Shown here one piece after another: positions 19,318 to 28,961 of a DNA stretch of 64,000 nt (positions within the stretch are counted from its first letter, which is position 1; each line of letters begins with the position of its first letter). The DNA is taken from the NCBI GenBank assembly GCA_024742755.1, contig JANSXW010000009.1, positions 1 to 64,000 on the forward strand, written 5' to 3'. This DNA is from a bacterium (GTDB taxonomy: Bacteria > Bacteroidota > Bacteroidia > Chitinophagales > Saprospiraceae). A program made the position numbers and the translations under genes. Below the pieces are notes generated by a model that saw only the letters and a list, made by a program, of their open reading frames with translations, searched no databases and was not told the DNA's origin.

Positions 19318-19818
19318 ATGCCAAAAAGCAATGTGAAAAATATGCCGAAGTGGTATTCCAAGGAGGAGGCGCTGCAAAAATTACAGCAGTATTGTGCTTA
19401 TCAGGACCGCTGCCATCAGGAGGTGCGGCAGCAACTTCGGGACATGAACGTATACCCGGACTGGCAGGAGGAGATTATTGTGGCGCTCATTGAAGAGAAC
19501 TTTCTGAACGAGGAGCGTTTCGCCTGCAGTTACGTCCGGGGGAAATTCCGCATGAAGCAGTGGGGGCGGGTCCGGATCAAACAGGAGCTGCGCCGCCGGA
19601 ATATCTCAGATTATTGTATCCGCAAGGGCATGGCTGAAATTGAGGAGCCCGCCTATCTGGAATCACTCAGAGACCTGATTGTGAAAAAAGGCGACCGGAC
19701 AGCAGCGGAAAATAGGTGGGCTTTCCGGAATAAAGTAGCGCGATTTGTGATTGATAAGGGGTATGAACCGGCTTTGGTGTGGCCGGCAGTCAAAGATATC
19801 TACCCGGACGGCACCTGA
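19318..19818 (+). CDS. recX: Regulatory protein RecX
   Basis: LQQYCAYQDRCHQEVRQQL, FLNEERFACSYVRGKFRMKQWGRVRIKQELRRRNIS. Confidence 0.88.
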   Translation: MPKSNVKNMPKWYSKEEALQKLQQYCAYQDRCHQEVRQQLRDMNVYPDWQEEIIVALIEENFLNEERFACSYVRGKFRMKQWGRVRIKQELRRRNISDYCIRKGMAEIEEPAYLESLRDLIVKKGDRTAAENRWAFRNKVARFVIDKGYEPALVWPAVKDIYPDGT

Positions 19819-19856
19819 AAAATAGTGTTAGGATGCTGACTTTTTGCGATTTTAGG

Positions 19857-19889
19857 TTTGAAAGCGGGGTGTTTAATGCCTTATATTTA
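19857..19889 (+). promoter_or_regulatory. Candidate Bacteroidota promoter (TTTG-N21-TATATTTA)
   Basis: Match to the -33 TTTG / -7 TAnnTTTG pattern with one mismatch, upstream of the small ORF at 19953. Confidence 0.35.
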
Positions 19890-19952
19890 TATTGGACAGA
19901 AAAGGCTTCAAAAAGAACATCAAGTATTCTGCCCACATAAAACAGGAATAAC

Positions 19953-20168
19953 ATGAAAAAACGTCAACACAAACTCGACAAATTCGAATCTGCACGCCTG
20001 TCTGAAAAGGCATGCCTGAACGCTAAAGGGGGGCACAAATACAGCCCTACCGGTGCCGGGTTCCAGGGTACCTTCATCTGGGAAACCGTAGATGTACGTG
20101 GCCTGATGGGACAAGACCATGAATCGGAAAAAGGTACGAAGACCACCTTCAGCACAATCGGCGGATAA
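19953..20168 (+). CDS. Short peptide with double-glycine-type leader; putative RiPP/bacteriocin precursor-like
   Basis: MKKRQHKLDKFESARLSEKACLNAKGG | HKYSPTGAGFQGTFIWETVDVRGLMGQDHESEKGTKTTFSTIGG; purine-rich AGGAATAAC before ATG. Confidence 0.6.
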   Translation: MKKRQHKLDKFESARLSEKACLNAKGGHKYSPTGAGFQGTFIWETVDVRGLMGQDHESEKGTKTTFSTIGG

Positions 20169-20216
20169 GCAATATCGAATCATTCAGTTCTTCAACCGGG
20201 GTAAGGAGCACAGCTG

Positions 20217-21758
20217 TTAACGGCTGCGTTCCTTAAACTTCCGTTTGATCATCTCACCGTAAGACTTCCCCTCCAGCTTTCCTTCCAGCCAGGCCATCAT
20301 GTCAAAAGCACGCACGAAGAAGCTTTTGGCCCTTGCTGTTTGTGGCAGTTCCTCGAATGCCCCTTTGAGGCTCTCGAAAGCAGCTTTCAGCTCATGCTTT
20401 GATGGCGACCCGGTGGCTTTCCTGATGAAACTAATGATTTCCCGTTCCACATCATGCAGCTGTTCCCGCTTCTTCAGGTAGCGGTAGGTGCTCCGGATCA
20501 GGGAGTCGAGCAGCACGTAATTGCCAAGCTCAAAATGCACGATCAGGTTGAGGATGCGGGCGGTGCCCTGTAGCTCCTGCCGCTCTACGGTGGTGCTCAG
20601 GTTGAGCCAGTCATTAAGATAGGAAAGCGCGTCGTCGTAGGCTTCTGCCCCAAAGGAGATGTGGAAGTAATAGTAGTAAAAAGTATTGGTTTCAAATAAG
20701 TCATTATCGAAATGGCCACGCTCTCTGAGGTGGGTCTTCAGAGCGGACAGCCCCTCCCTGAAGTCGCCTTTGGCAATGCACAGCGAGAATTTATTTTGGT
20801 AATACTGCCGGTGGATTTTTAGCTCATCGTCCTGACTCAGCGGCCTGACCTGCCGGAGCTTTTCCAGGTAAATTTCAAGAGCGTCGTAATCCCCCACCCG
20901 GCCACAGCCCATGATGAGGTTGCTGAGTGCAGAAATGTACTCAGATACGTCTTCATTCAGGAAGTGCGGTTTGGATTCCATCAGCTCAATGAGCTGCTCA
21001 CTGCTTGATTTAAAGGCTTGTAAGTCGCCTGTTGCCAACTGATAGATGCTTAGCGTGCGGTAGTAGTAAATCTGCGCCTGATGGGCATCGCTTTCCGGCG
21101 GCTGTTGCAAAAGTGGTGTATCCACAATATCGGACAGCCGTTTGCGGAACTCCGGGCCGGCCAGAGAAGCGTCTTTCCGAAGGCTGACCAGCAGGCGGAA
21201 AAACAAGTTGCGGTAGGCCGAAATGCCGCTAAGCTGCTGCTGCAGGTGCTGCTCCTCGGTTTCAATGCGGTCCAGGGCTTCATCCAGGTAGTCGATATCG
21301 GATTTGGCGTAAGCCAGCTGCTTCTCCCAGCCCAGCATGTCAATGAGCACCGTAAAGCGTTCGTATTTGTAGGCCAGTTTTCGGGCTTTGCCAAGGAGGT
21401 CCTGGCAATCTGAAAAAAGAGACCGGCGGAAAAGGACCTGCATGCTTTGCAGGTAGTGGCGCAGCTTGTAGTCCACAGAGGTCTTCTCGTCGTAGCCCTG
21501 CAGGCTTTTCAGGCACAGGTCATAGAGGTAGGCCTTCAGCTCAGAGTACTTCCGGCTTTGGACCGGTTCGCCCTGATATACTTCATTTTTCAGTACTTCG
21601 TCATTAAATGTTTCCTGTGCTTCAATGGCATCGAAAAGGCGCAGGTACTTACTGTCCTTGTTCGCATGGCTGCCAACGAAGACTTTGAAGTACCGCTTCT
21701 CAGAGCCCGACATGGACTTGATCAGATTGAAGAGCTTATTGGACGGGGTCTTGGGCAT
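20217..21758 (-). CDS. Hypothetical alpha-helical (TPR-like) protein
   Basis: 513-aa helical repeat-like ORF; no catalytic motif recognised. Confidence 0.75.
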   Translation of the reverse strand: MPKTPSNKLFNLIKSMSGSEKRYFKVFVGSHANKDSKYLRLFDAIEAQETFNDEVLKNEVYQGEPVQSRKYSELKAYLYDLCLKSLQGYDEKTSVDYKLRHYLQSMQVLFRRSLFSDCQDLLGKARKLAYKYERFTVLIDMLGWEKQLAYAKSDIDYLDEALDRIETEEQHLQQQLSGISAYRNLFFRLLVSLRKDASLAGPEFRKRLSDIVDTPLLQQPPESDAHQAQIYYYRTLSIYQLATGDLQAFKSSSEQLIELMESKPHFLNEDVSEYISALSNLIMGCGRVGDYDALEIYLEKLRQVRPLSQDDELKIHRQYYQNKFSLCIAKGDFREGLSALKTHLRERGHFDNDLFETNTFYYYYFHISFGAEAYDDALSYLNDWLNLSTTVERQELQGTARILNLIVHFELGNYVLLDSLIRSTYRYLKKREQLHDVEREIISFIRKATGSPSKHELKAAFESLKGAFEELPQTARAKSFFVRAFDMMAWLEGKLEGKSYGEMIKRKFKERSR

Positions 21759-21968
21759 AGTTCTGGTCCTTTAACAACATACCGGGGCTATATAACTCTT
21801 GCAAAGCCATTTTGGCTGCCTCTCGCCCAAAGGTATTTTAAATTCTGAAACCTGACAATAAATCGAATGTGTATTGCGCAGCAGCCCTTCTTCGCCTAAT
21901 ATTGAGTTTATACATTTCCACACACAGGAGCTTCGTGCAGCACGCAGGGCTCCTTAATCCAACGGTCT

Positions 21969-22388
21969 ATGAAAATGGTAAGCTTAACACCCACGTCCGG
22001 CAACTTACGCCCAATAGCCCCCGCTACAGCCCTCAATGTGCGCCGGGCAAAAATCGCCCTGCCTACACTCGAAGGCTACCTCTTCCGGCCGGTAGCCAGC
22101 ATTCTTTACCTCCGTGCAGAGGGCAATTACACCATGATCCGGTTTGCCAACGGGTCGCAGGAACTGATATGCAAAACCCTCAGCCACGTGCAGGGGATGT
22201 TGTCACAATACCCGCAGTTTGTCAGGGTCCACCGTTCTTTCACCGTCAACATTGAGCGCATAGACCGCTACGTACGCGGGAAGGGCGGGTTTGTCGTCAT
22301 GGAGTGCGGTACAGAAATCAGTGTGTCCAACAGCAAAAAAACGCACTTGTCCACAGCTGTGGAACAGTACTTTGGTGCCCGCCTGTAA
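21969..22388 (+). CDS. Stand-alone LytTR DNA-binding domain protein
   Basis: ILYLRAEGNYTMIRFANG...FVRVHRSFTVNIERIDRYVRGKGGFVVMECGTEISVSNSKK. Confidence 0.88.
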   Translation: MKMVSLTPTSGNLRPIAPATALNVRRAKIALPTLEGYLFRPVASILYLRAEGNYTMIRFANGSQELICKTLSHVQGMLSQYPQFVRVHRSFTVNIERIDRYVRGKGGFVVMECGTEISVSNSKKTHLSTAVEQYFGARL

Positions 22389-22418
22389 ATCAGGTTTCCT
22401 TATCTTTGGCTGCTGAAT

Positions 22419-23540
22419 ATGAGAGTAGCCATCAATACCCGTTTCCTGCTCCCGGGCCGCATCGAGGGCATCGGGCGGTACACCTACGAGGTGGTGCGGC
22501 GCCTGTTGCGTGACCACCCGGAGCATGATTACCTCTTTTTCTTCGACCGCCCCTTTGACCCTGCCTTCACTTTTGGCGGACAAGCCCGGGGGATTGTACT
22601 GCCGCCTCCTGCCCGCCACCCTTTGCTTTGGTACCTTTGGTTTGAATGGGCCGTGCCCTACGCATTGCGCAAGCACCGGGCGGATGTGTTCTTTTCGCCC
22701 GACGGCTACCTGTCGCTACGGTCTGAGGTGCCTACCTTGCTGACAGTCCATGATCTAGCCTTTGAGCACTTCATGGAGCACACCCCAGGCCTTGTGGGGC
22801 GTTACTACCGGCATTTTACGCCAAAATTTTGCGCGCATGCCGGGCGCCTGTTGTCCGTATCCGGCTACACGGCACAAGATGTACAGCAACGTTACGGTAT
22901 CCCGGAATCCAAAATCGCCATCTGCGGCAATGCCTGCCGGGAGGGGTTCCGCCCGCTCACAGCCGCAGCGCAGGAAGCGGCACGGAGCAAATGGAGCGCC
23001 GGGAAGCCTTACTACCTTTACGTAGGCGCCATCCATCCCCGCAAGAATGTCCACCGGCTAATTGCTGCGTTTTCTGACTTCAAAGCCCAAACGCAAAGCC
23101 CGGCCCGGTTGCTGATTGCCGGCCGTTTTGCCTGGCAGGCGGGACCGGTGAAGTCGGCCTATGAAGCTTCCCCATTTCAGGAGGATATTGACTTGTTGGG
23201 CTTTGTGCCCGATGAAGATTTGCCAGAACTGATGGGGGCCGCCAAAGGCTTTGCCTATCCTTCCCTGTTTGAAGGCTTCGGGCTGCCGCTGCTGGAAGCG
23301 ATGGAAGCAGAAGTGCCCGTCATCACATCCAATGTCTCCTCTATGCCGGAGGTAGCCGGTCAGGCGGCCCTGCTGGTCGACCCGGAGGATGCCACAGCAC
23401 TCGCGCAGGCTTTAATAGCACTGGACGGAAATGCGCAACTACGGGCATCTCTGGTGGAAAAAGGCAGGCAGCAACGCCGGCAATACAGCTGGGACCGCAC
23501 CGCAGCGGTAGCCTATGAAAATCTGGCTCAGCTCTTTTGA
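22419..23540 (+). CDS. Glycosyltransferase family 4 (GT-B)
   Basis: YVGAIHPRKNVHRLIAAF, PSLFEGFGLPLLEAME. Confidence 0.92.
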   Translation: MRVAINTRFLLPGRIEGIGRYTYEVVRRLLRDHPEHDYLFFFDRPFDPAFTFGGQARGIVLPPPARHPLLWYLWFEWAVPYALRKHRADVFFSPDGYLSLRSEVPTLLTVHDLAFEHFMEHTPGLVGRYYRHFTPKFCAHAGRLLSVSGYTAQDVQQRYGIPESKIAICGNACREGFRPLTAAAQEAARSKWSAGKPYYLYVGAIHPRKNVHRLIAAFSDFKAQTQSPARLLIAGRFAWQAGPVKSAYEASPFQEDIDLLGFVPDEDLPELMGAAKGFAYPSLFEGFGLPLLEAMEAEVPVITSNVSSMPEVAGQAALLVDPEDATALAQALIALDGNAQLRASLVEKGRQQRRQYSWDRTAAVAYENLAQLF

Positions 23541-24688
23541 TGCTTTCGCCAAATCCAAATGGTGCCGCCCAGCCCGATCAGGAATAGGGTCACCGCGATA
23601 AACTGAGCCTGCGTCAGCCCTGTGCCCAAAAAGGAATACACCTCATTGATCCGCACTTTCTCAATGAAAAAGCGCTCCATGCCATTGAACAGCAGATAGA
23701 TGAAAAAGAGCATGCCCGGATACCCCCTTGTCGCACCGCGCAGCCCGAACAGTATGCCACCTATGGTGAATGCCATCAGGGATTCATAAACCGGTGTAGG
23801 GTAAACCGGTGGGTCAAGGCGGGTACAGTAGATCATATCGCAACCTTCAATAGGCACGCCCCGCCGCAGCACATTGTGCGGATAGTCGTAAGCCCAAAGC
23901 CAGTCGGGCAGGAACCACCAACCGGGCTGCGCAGCGGCATTCACAATGCCCCAGTCCCCATCGCCAGAGAAGTGGCAGCCCAGGCGCCCCACCCCGTAAG
24001 CGATGATCAGCGCCGGCGCCACAGCATCCAAAACGTGCACTATTGGAATGTTCTTTCGCCTCAGGTACAAGGCCACAAAGAGGAAGCCAAAAATCAGCCC
24101 CCCGTAGATCGCCAGCCCGCCACCGGACAGCAAGGTGCCGACCGGGTCGGCCAGCAGGGCAGGAATGTCTTCAATCACGGCAAACACCTTAGCGCCCACC
24201 ACTCCTGAAACCGCCGCAATAATGGTGATTTCGCTGATCCGGTCGTGGGGATAAATATGCCGGATCGCCTGCTTAGGCTTGGGCAGGGCTTTGCGGTTGC
24301 CATTCCAGTAACGGTAGGCCGCAAATGCAATACCCAGCACTAATCCGCCGCCCCAGCTGCCCGCTGTTGAAAGCAGCACCTCCGCTGCATCCGCTTTGAG
24401 GGCCGCAAAATTTTGATAGGCATAGATGCCCTTAAAGCCCAGGATAAACCCCCAAATGCCGTTGGAGGCAATCTCTGCATTGGTGGGCGGCTTGCCGAGC
24501 TCGATTTTTTCCTTTTGGGGCTCAAAAATGCCTTCCCGGGCTTTGCGCTTCAGCTCGTGGTAAAGGATAAAGGCGGCAGAAATAATCGCCAGGACCAGCA
24601 GCAGCCCGAAGGTTTTGAAAATAGAGAGCCAGTTGTCAGCAGGCGTGCCGAAGAGGTCGTGGAAAACATAGGACAAGTCGGGGTACAT
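23528..24688 (-). CDS. lgt: Prolipoprotein diacylglyceryl transferase family
   Basis: Multi-TM; YGVGRLGCHFSGDGDWG signature; C-terminal NGMERFFIEKVRIN. Confidence 0.82.
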   Translation of the reverse strand: MYPDLSYVFHDLFGTPADNWLSIFKTFGLLLVLAIISAAFILYHELKRKAREGIFEPQKEKIELGKPPTNAEIASNGIWGFILGFKGIYAYQNFAALKADAAEVLLSTAGSWGGGLVLGIAFAAYRYWNGNRKALPKPKQAIRHIYPHDRISEITIIAAVSGVVGAKVFAVIEDIPALLADPVGTLLSGGGLAIYGGLIFGFLFVALYLRRKNIPIVHVLDAVAPALIIAYGVGRLGCHFSGDGDWGIVNAAAQPGWWFLPDWLWAYDYPHNVLRRGVPIEGCDMIYCTRLDPPVYPTPVYESLMAFTIGGILFGLRGATRGYPGMLFFIYLLFNGMERFFIEKVRINEVYSFLGTGLTQAQFIAVTLFLIGLGGTIWIWRKHQKS

Positions 24689-24730
24689 CCGTTGTGGAAT
24701 TGGTGCAGCCCAAAGGTAGGGCTTTGCCGG

Positions 24731-26080
24731 TTAATTTGCTACCGTTGCTGCTGCCAGTGTGGCTGCCACTGCGCCCTCCTCATTGATATGTTGCAGGTGC
24801 ACGGGTGCCATAGTGTTCAGCAGTTCCTCCTGCAGGGGCAAGCTGACGCGCACATAGTTGTCGGTGAAGCCGGACATGAACCCTGCTTCCTTGCTTTGCT
24901 CAAAGAGTACGGTGCGGTCAGTGCCGGTAAACTGCTCATAGAAGTAGCGGCGCTTTTTCTCGCTCAGGATGGTGAGCATTTTGTTGCGGCGGCGGCGTTC
25001 TTCCATATCCACATGATCGGTGCGCTCGTAGGCGGGGGTGTTGGGCCGCTCGCTGTAGGTGAACACGTGGAGGTAGGAAATGTCAAGCTCGTTCAGGAAG
25101 CGGTAGGTTTCCAGAAAGTCTTCTTCCGTCTCGCCGGGGAAGCCCACGATCACGTCCACCCCAATGCAGCAGTGTGGCATAAGGGCTTTGATCTTAGCCA
25201 CGCGGTCGGCGTACAGCTCGCGCTTGTAGCGGCGGCGCATCTCGCGGAGCTGCTTGTTGTTGCCGGATTGGAGAGGCATATGGAAGTGGGGCACGAAGCG
25301 GTCGGACTGAGCGACAAACTCAATGACTTCATCGGTGCACAAATTGGGCTCGATGGAGGAAATGCGGAAACGGTCGATACCTTCCACTTTGTCGAGCTCG
25401 CGGATGAGATCGATGAACATCGCCTCCTTCTTGGGCCTTACGCCTTCAATCACCTCGGTGCCGTTGCCAAAGTCGCCGATGTTGACCCCGGTGAGTACAA
25501 TCTCTTTTACGCCCATCTCTGCAATGCGGTGCGCATTGGCCACCACGCTTTCGACCGTATCGCTGCGGCTGCGCCCCCGTGCCATTGGGATGGTGCAAAA
25601 GGTGCATTTGTAATCGCACCCATCCTGCACCTTAAGGAAAGACCGGGTGCGGTCACCGAAGGAGAAAGCGTTGACGAACTCATTGGCTTCCTTTACTTCA
25701 CCGGCGCTTACCATGCCCTTGCCGGGTGCTTTGCTCAGCTCCTCCACATAATCCAGGATACGGAACTTCTCCGCAGCGCCGAGGACCAAGTCGACACCTT
25801 CGATTTCGGAAATTTCTTCCGGCTTGAGCTGCGCATAACAGCCCACCACCACCACTTTAGCCTCCGGGGAGTACTTCAGCGCCCGGCGTACAATCTGCCG
25901 GCATTTTTTATCCGCAAAGTCGGTCACAGAGCAGGTGTTGATCACGTAGATGTCAGCGCCGTCCTTAAAGCCCACTTCCGAATACCCCGCCTCCCCGAAC
26001 AATCGCCCGATAGAGGAAGTCTCCGAGTAGTTGAGCTTACAGCCCAGGGTGTAAAATGCGACGCTGCGTGGTGTAGCCAT
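24731..26080 (-). CDS. mtaB: tRNA (N6-L-threonylcarbamoyladenosine(37)-C2)-methylthiotransferase MtaB
   Basis: TLGCKLNYSET, radical-SAM DGCDYKCTFCTIPMARGRSRS, TRAM-like C-terminus; start at internal ATG 26080 preferred over the track start. Confidence 0.92.
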   Translation of the reverse strand: MATPRSVAFYTLGCKLNYSETSSIGRLFGEAGYSEVGFKDGADIYVINTCSVTDFADKKCRQIVRRALKYSPEAKVVVVGCYAQLKPEEISEIEGVDLVLGAAEKFRILDYVEELSKAPGKGMVSAGEVKEANEFVNAFSFGDRTRSFLKVQDGCDYKCTFCTIPMARGRSRSDTVESVVANAHRIAEMGVKEIVLTGVNIGDFGNGTEVIEGVRPKKEAMFIDLIRELDKVEGIDRFRISSIEPNLCTDEVIEFVAQSDRFVPHFHMPLQSGNNKQLREMRRRYKRELYADRVAKIKALMPHCCIGVDVIVGFPGETEEDFLETYRFLNELDISYLHVFTYSERPNTPAYERTDHVDMEERRRRNKMLTILSEKKRRYFYEQFTGTDRTVLFEQSKEAGFMSGFTDNYVRVSLPLQEELLNTMAPVHLQHINEEGAVAATLAAATVAN

Positions 26081-26274
26081 GTTAACTGCTTGATTGTGTG
26101 TTTGGTAAAGCGCCGCAAAGTTACGCATACTTATCCGATTCGTCAAGCGGCTTTAAATCATGGGATTGAACCGCAGCGCATTTATGGCGTTACCTGATTT
26201 TTACTTTCGAACTCAGGCTTGGGCAAAGCGGCAATTTTAGCCTATTTTTGCCCCGCAAAACGAACGATAGAGAT

Positions 26275-27378
26275 ATGAGCAAGCAATTTTATGAGCTGCC
26301 GGTACGGGAAGTACGCTCCGAAACAGCAGATGCTGTGACCCTGGTTTTTGAGGTTCCGGAAGACCTGCAGTCTGCTTTTCAGTATAAACAAGGGCAGTAC
26401 CTGACCCTCCGCTTCGACATCAATGGCCAGGAAGAGCGCCGCTCCTACTCTATGTGCAGCAGCCCCGTAGAGCAGGATCTTGCCGTGACGGTAAAGCGGG
26501 TGGAAAACGGCAAGGTGTCCACCCACATCAATCAGCAAATTAAGGCCGGGGACAAAATCTCCGTTATGCCTGCCGATGGCCGGTTCTACACCGAGCTGGA
26601 TGCCGATCAGCGCAAGGATTATTACCTATTCGGTGCCGGTAGCGGCATTACACCACTCATGTCTATCCTCAAAACGATATTGGAGGAGGAGCCTCAGAGC
26701 GCTGTTTACCTGCTGTATGGCAACCGCAATGAGGAGTCGATCATCTTCAGGGATGCCCTCGATGGCTTGCAGCGCAAGTACGAGGGGCAGCTGTTCGTGG
26801 AGCACATCCTGAGCCAGCCCAAACGGGAAAAGGCAGGAGGCGCGCTCGGCTTTCTCAAGAAGAGCAAAGTGGCATGGGAAGGCCGTACCGGCCGCATTGA
26901 CCCTGCGCAGGTGCAGTGGTTCCTTGGCAAGCACAAAAAGCGTAGCCAAACCGCTGAATATTTCATCTGCGGCCCTGGCGATATGATTGACACTGTGGAA
27001 GGTGCGCTCCTTGGGCAGGGCATCAACAGCAAAGCCATTCACACCGAACGCTTTACCAGCGGTCAACCTGCTGCTGACGGCACCAAGGCGGCTGGCCTAG
27101 ATGGTGCAAAAGTCAAGGTGCACCTCGATGGCTCCGAAATGGAAGTGACCGTGAAATCCGGCAAAACCATCCTGGACACGCTCCTGGCCGAAAAGCTGGA
27201 CCCGCCTTACTCCTGTACTTCCGGCGCCTGCTCTACCTGCATGGCCAAAGTGCTGAAAGGCTCCGTTGAAATGGACGCTTGTTTCGCGCTGGACGATGAA
27301 GAGGTGGCGGATGGTTTCATCCTGACCTGTCAGGCGCATCCTACCACTGATGAGGTGGAAATCACCTATGACGTTTAA
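26275..27378 (+). CDS. Ferredoxin/FAD-NAD reductase with 2Fe-2S domain (PaaE-like)
   Basis: [25 protein letters not shown]-terminal [12 protein letters not shown]...C. Confidence 0.9.
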   Translation: MSKQFYELPVREVRSETADAVTLVFEVPEDLQSAFQYKQGQYLTLRFDINGQEERRSYSMCSSPVEQDLAVTVKRVENGKVSTHINQQIKAGDKISVMPADGRFYTELDADQRKDYYLFGAGSGITPLMSILKTILEEEPQSAVYLLYGNRNEESIIFRDALDGLQRKYEGQLFVEHILSQPKREKAGGALGFLKKSKVAWEGRTGRIDPAQVQWFLGKHKKRSQTAEYFICGPGDMIDTVEGALLGQGINSKAIHTERFTSGQPAADGTKAAGLDGAKVKVHLDGSEMEVTVKSGKTILDTLLAEKLDPPYSCTSGACSTCMAKVLKGSVEMDACFALDDEEVADGFILTCQAHPTTDEVEITYDV

Positions 27379-27457
27379 CCTTTGGCAATCCGGGGTGATA
27401 TTGGTAGCTTTGGACAATTGAATTTCTCCTGATCTTTATTGTCAAAACGCCTGACCA

Positions 27458-28255
27458 ATGAATCCCCAAGCTATCCTGGAGCAGATTGATCTGTTTAAAG
27501 ACAGCGTCGCTACTGCGGCAGACAACCGGCAGCTCAGCCGGCTATCTGAACGGCTCACTGCTTTGCTCAATGCTCACTTCCCTGATGCGACGGAAACGCA
27601 GATTGCAATTTTGCTGACTGGCGAAATGCACGAACTTCGGCACCGGGAAATGAAGGGAGTGATTTCTGATGCAGAGCGTCGCCTGGTCCGCAATCAATGG
27701 GTGGACAAGTTTCTCAACCTGCTCGGAGATGCAAAGGGGATGGTTGCCAATGGCGGTACGGATGCTCAATCTGATCCTACTGATCAGCCTAAGGCAACGG
27801 CTGTGCCACTCAAGCTTTTCCTTTCTTACGCCGAAGCGGATCAGGAGCTTAAAAACCGGCTCGATAATCACCTGACGGCACTCAAACGCGGAAACCTGAT
27901 TGATCTGTGGAGCGATGAGCAGGTGCTGGCTGGCCACGACTGGGGCGCAGAAGCCAAACGTAATATTCAGGATGCTGATATTGTGCTGCTGCTTGTAAGC
28001 GCGAGTTTCATCGCTTCAGAGCACATCTGGAAGTCTGAAGTGGAGAAAGCCATGGCGCGCCGGTCACAGGGCGTGATTGTCGTGCCCGTAGCGCTCAAGC
28101 CTGTGGATTGGGAAGGGCTGCCTTTTGCCGGCCTTCAGGGGCTGCCACGCTCCGGCAAGCCCGTTACGACCTATGATGACCTTGACCTTGGCCTGCTGGA
28201 GGTCGCAAGGGGCGTGCGGGAGGTGGTCGAGTATGTCCACCGGCAAAATGCATAG
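27458..28255 (+). CDS. TIR-domain protein with EAD11-like N-terminal domain
   Basis: C-terminal KLFLSYAEADQELKNRLDNHL...IDLWSDEQVLAGHDWGAEAKRNIQDADIVLLLVSASFIASEHIWKSEVEKAM; N-terminal ILLTGEMHELRHREMKGVISDAERRLVRNQWVDKFLNLL. Confidence 0.82.
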   Translation: MNPQAILEQIDLFKDSVATAADNRQLSRLSERLTALLNAHFPDATETQIAILLTGEMHELRHREMKGVISDAERRLVRNQWVDKFLNLLGDAKGMVANGGTDAQSDPTDQPKATAVPLKLFLSYAEADQELKNRLDNHLTALKRGNLIDLWSDEQVLAGHDWGAEAKRNIQDADIVLLLVSASFIASEHIWKSEVEKAMARRSQGVIVVPVALKPVDWEGLPFAGLQGLPRSGKPVTTYDDLDLGLLEVARGVREVVEYVHRQNA

Positions 28256-28270
28256 TCTTATTAACTTAGG

Positions 28271-28912
28271 TTAATCTCCCCACGATAAGCCAAACCGCAG
28301 CGCGATATTCACGAAAGGCGAAGAGAAATCGCTGGAGCTGTATTCAGGGATGTCATCGTAGGTGACGAACCGGTAGCCGGCTTCCAGGCCAATCCGGAAC
28401 CACTGTGTAGCGTTCAGTTCCAAACCTGCCGAAGGCTTCAGGACGTAAACCGGGTCATCATCAATGCCTTCCACCGTGGCTTTGCCGCCACCGGCAAATA
28501 ATCCGAAACGTGGATGTAATAAGCGGGTTGAGTTGGGCGCATAGGCCAGTTGCAAGCCATCGTAGTAGAGGTCAAGCCGGCGATTGTCGGGACCGGTGAC
28601 GGGCTCCTGCCGGAAGCTGTTGCGGGCATACCCGATGTAGAGCGACCGGCTGACTTCAATGCCGATGCTGAAGCCCCTGCCATAAGCATATTCCTCTTCA
28701 AAGAAACTGTAGTTGTGGTCTATGCTGGCCCAAATGCCGGAAATCCGGATGTCTGAACTATTGAATAGGGTTTCCTCTTTTTGAGCAGATACGCTCAGGG
28801 CAGCGAATAAAAACAGTGGGGCAAGTAAGTGGGTGAGTTTCATAATTTGTCGGTGTTTGATTTCGACTTCAAATAAAAGAGAAAATCGCCCGCCATGCCT
28901 GTTTTTAACCAC
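28271..28912 (-). CDS. Outer-membrane beta-barrel protein (hypothetical)
   Basis: Signal peptide (LAPLFLFAALSVSAQ), barrel-like strands, GLEAGYRF, terminal NIALRFGLSW. Confidence 0.7.
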   Translation of the reverse strand: MVKNRHGGRFSLLFEVEIKHRQIMKLTHLLAPLFLFAALSVSAQKEETLFNSSDIRISGIWASIDHNYSFFEEEYAYGRGFSIGIEVSRSLYIGYARNSFRQEPVTGPDNRRLDLYYDGLQLAYAPNSTRLLHPRFGLFAGGGKATVEGIDDDPVYVLKPSAGLELNATQWFRIGLEAGYRFVTYDDIPEYSSSDFSSPFVNIALRFGLSWGD

Positions 28913-28961
28913 CTTTAACCTGCTTTAGCATTTGGTTAAGACTATGTTTGAGCAGGTTCTG

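Noticed and set aside
24413-26197. 594-aa + strand ORF
   Set aside because: Antisense to lgt and mtaB, which have clear motifs; composition typical of a reverse-frame artefact.
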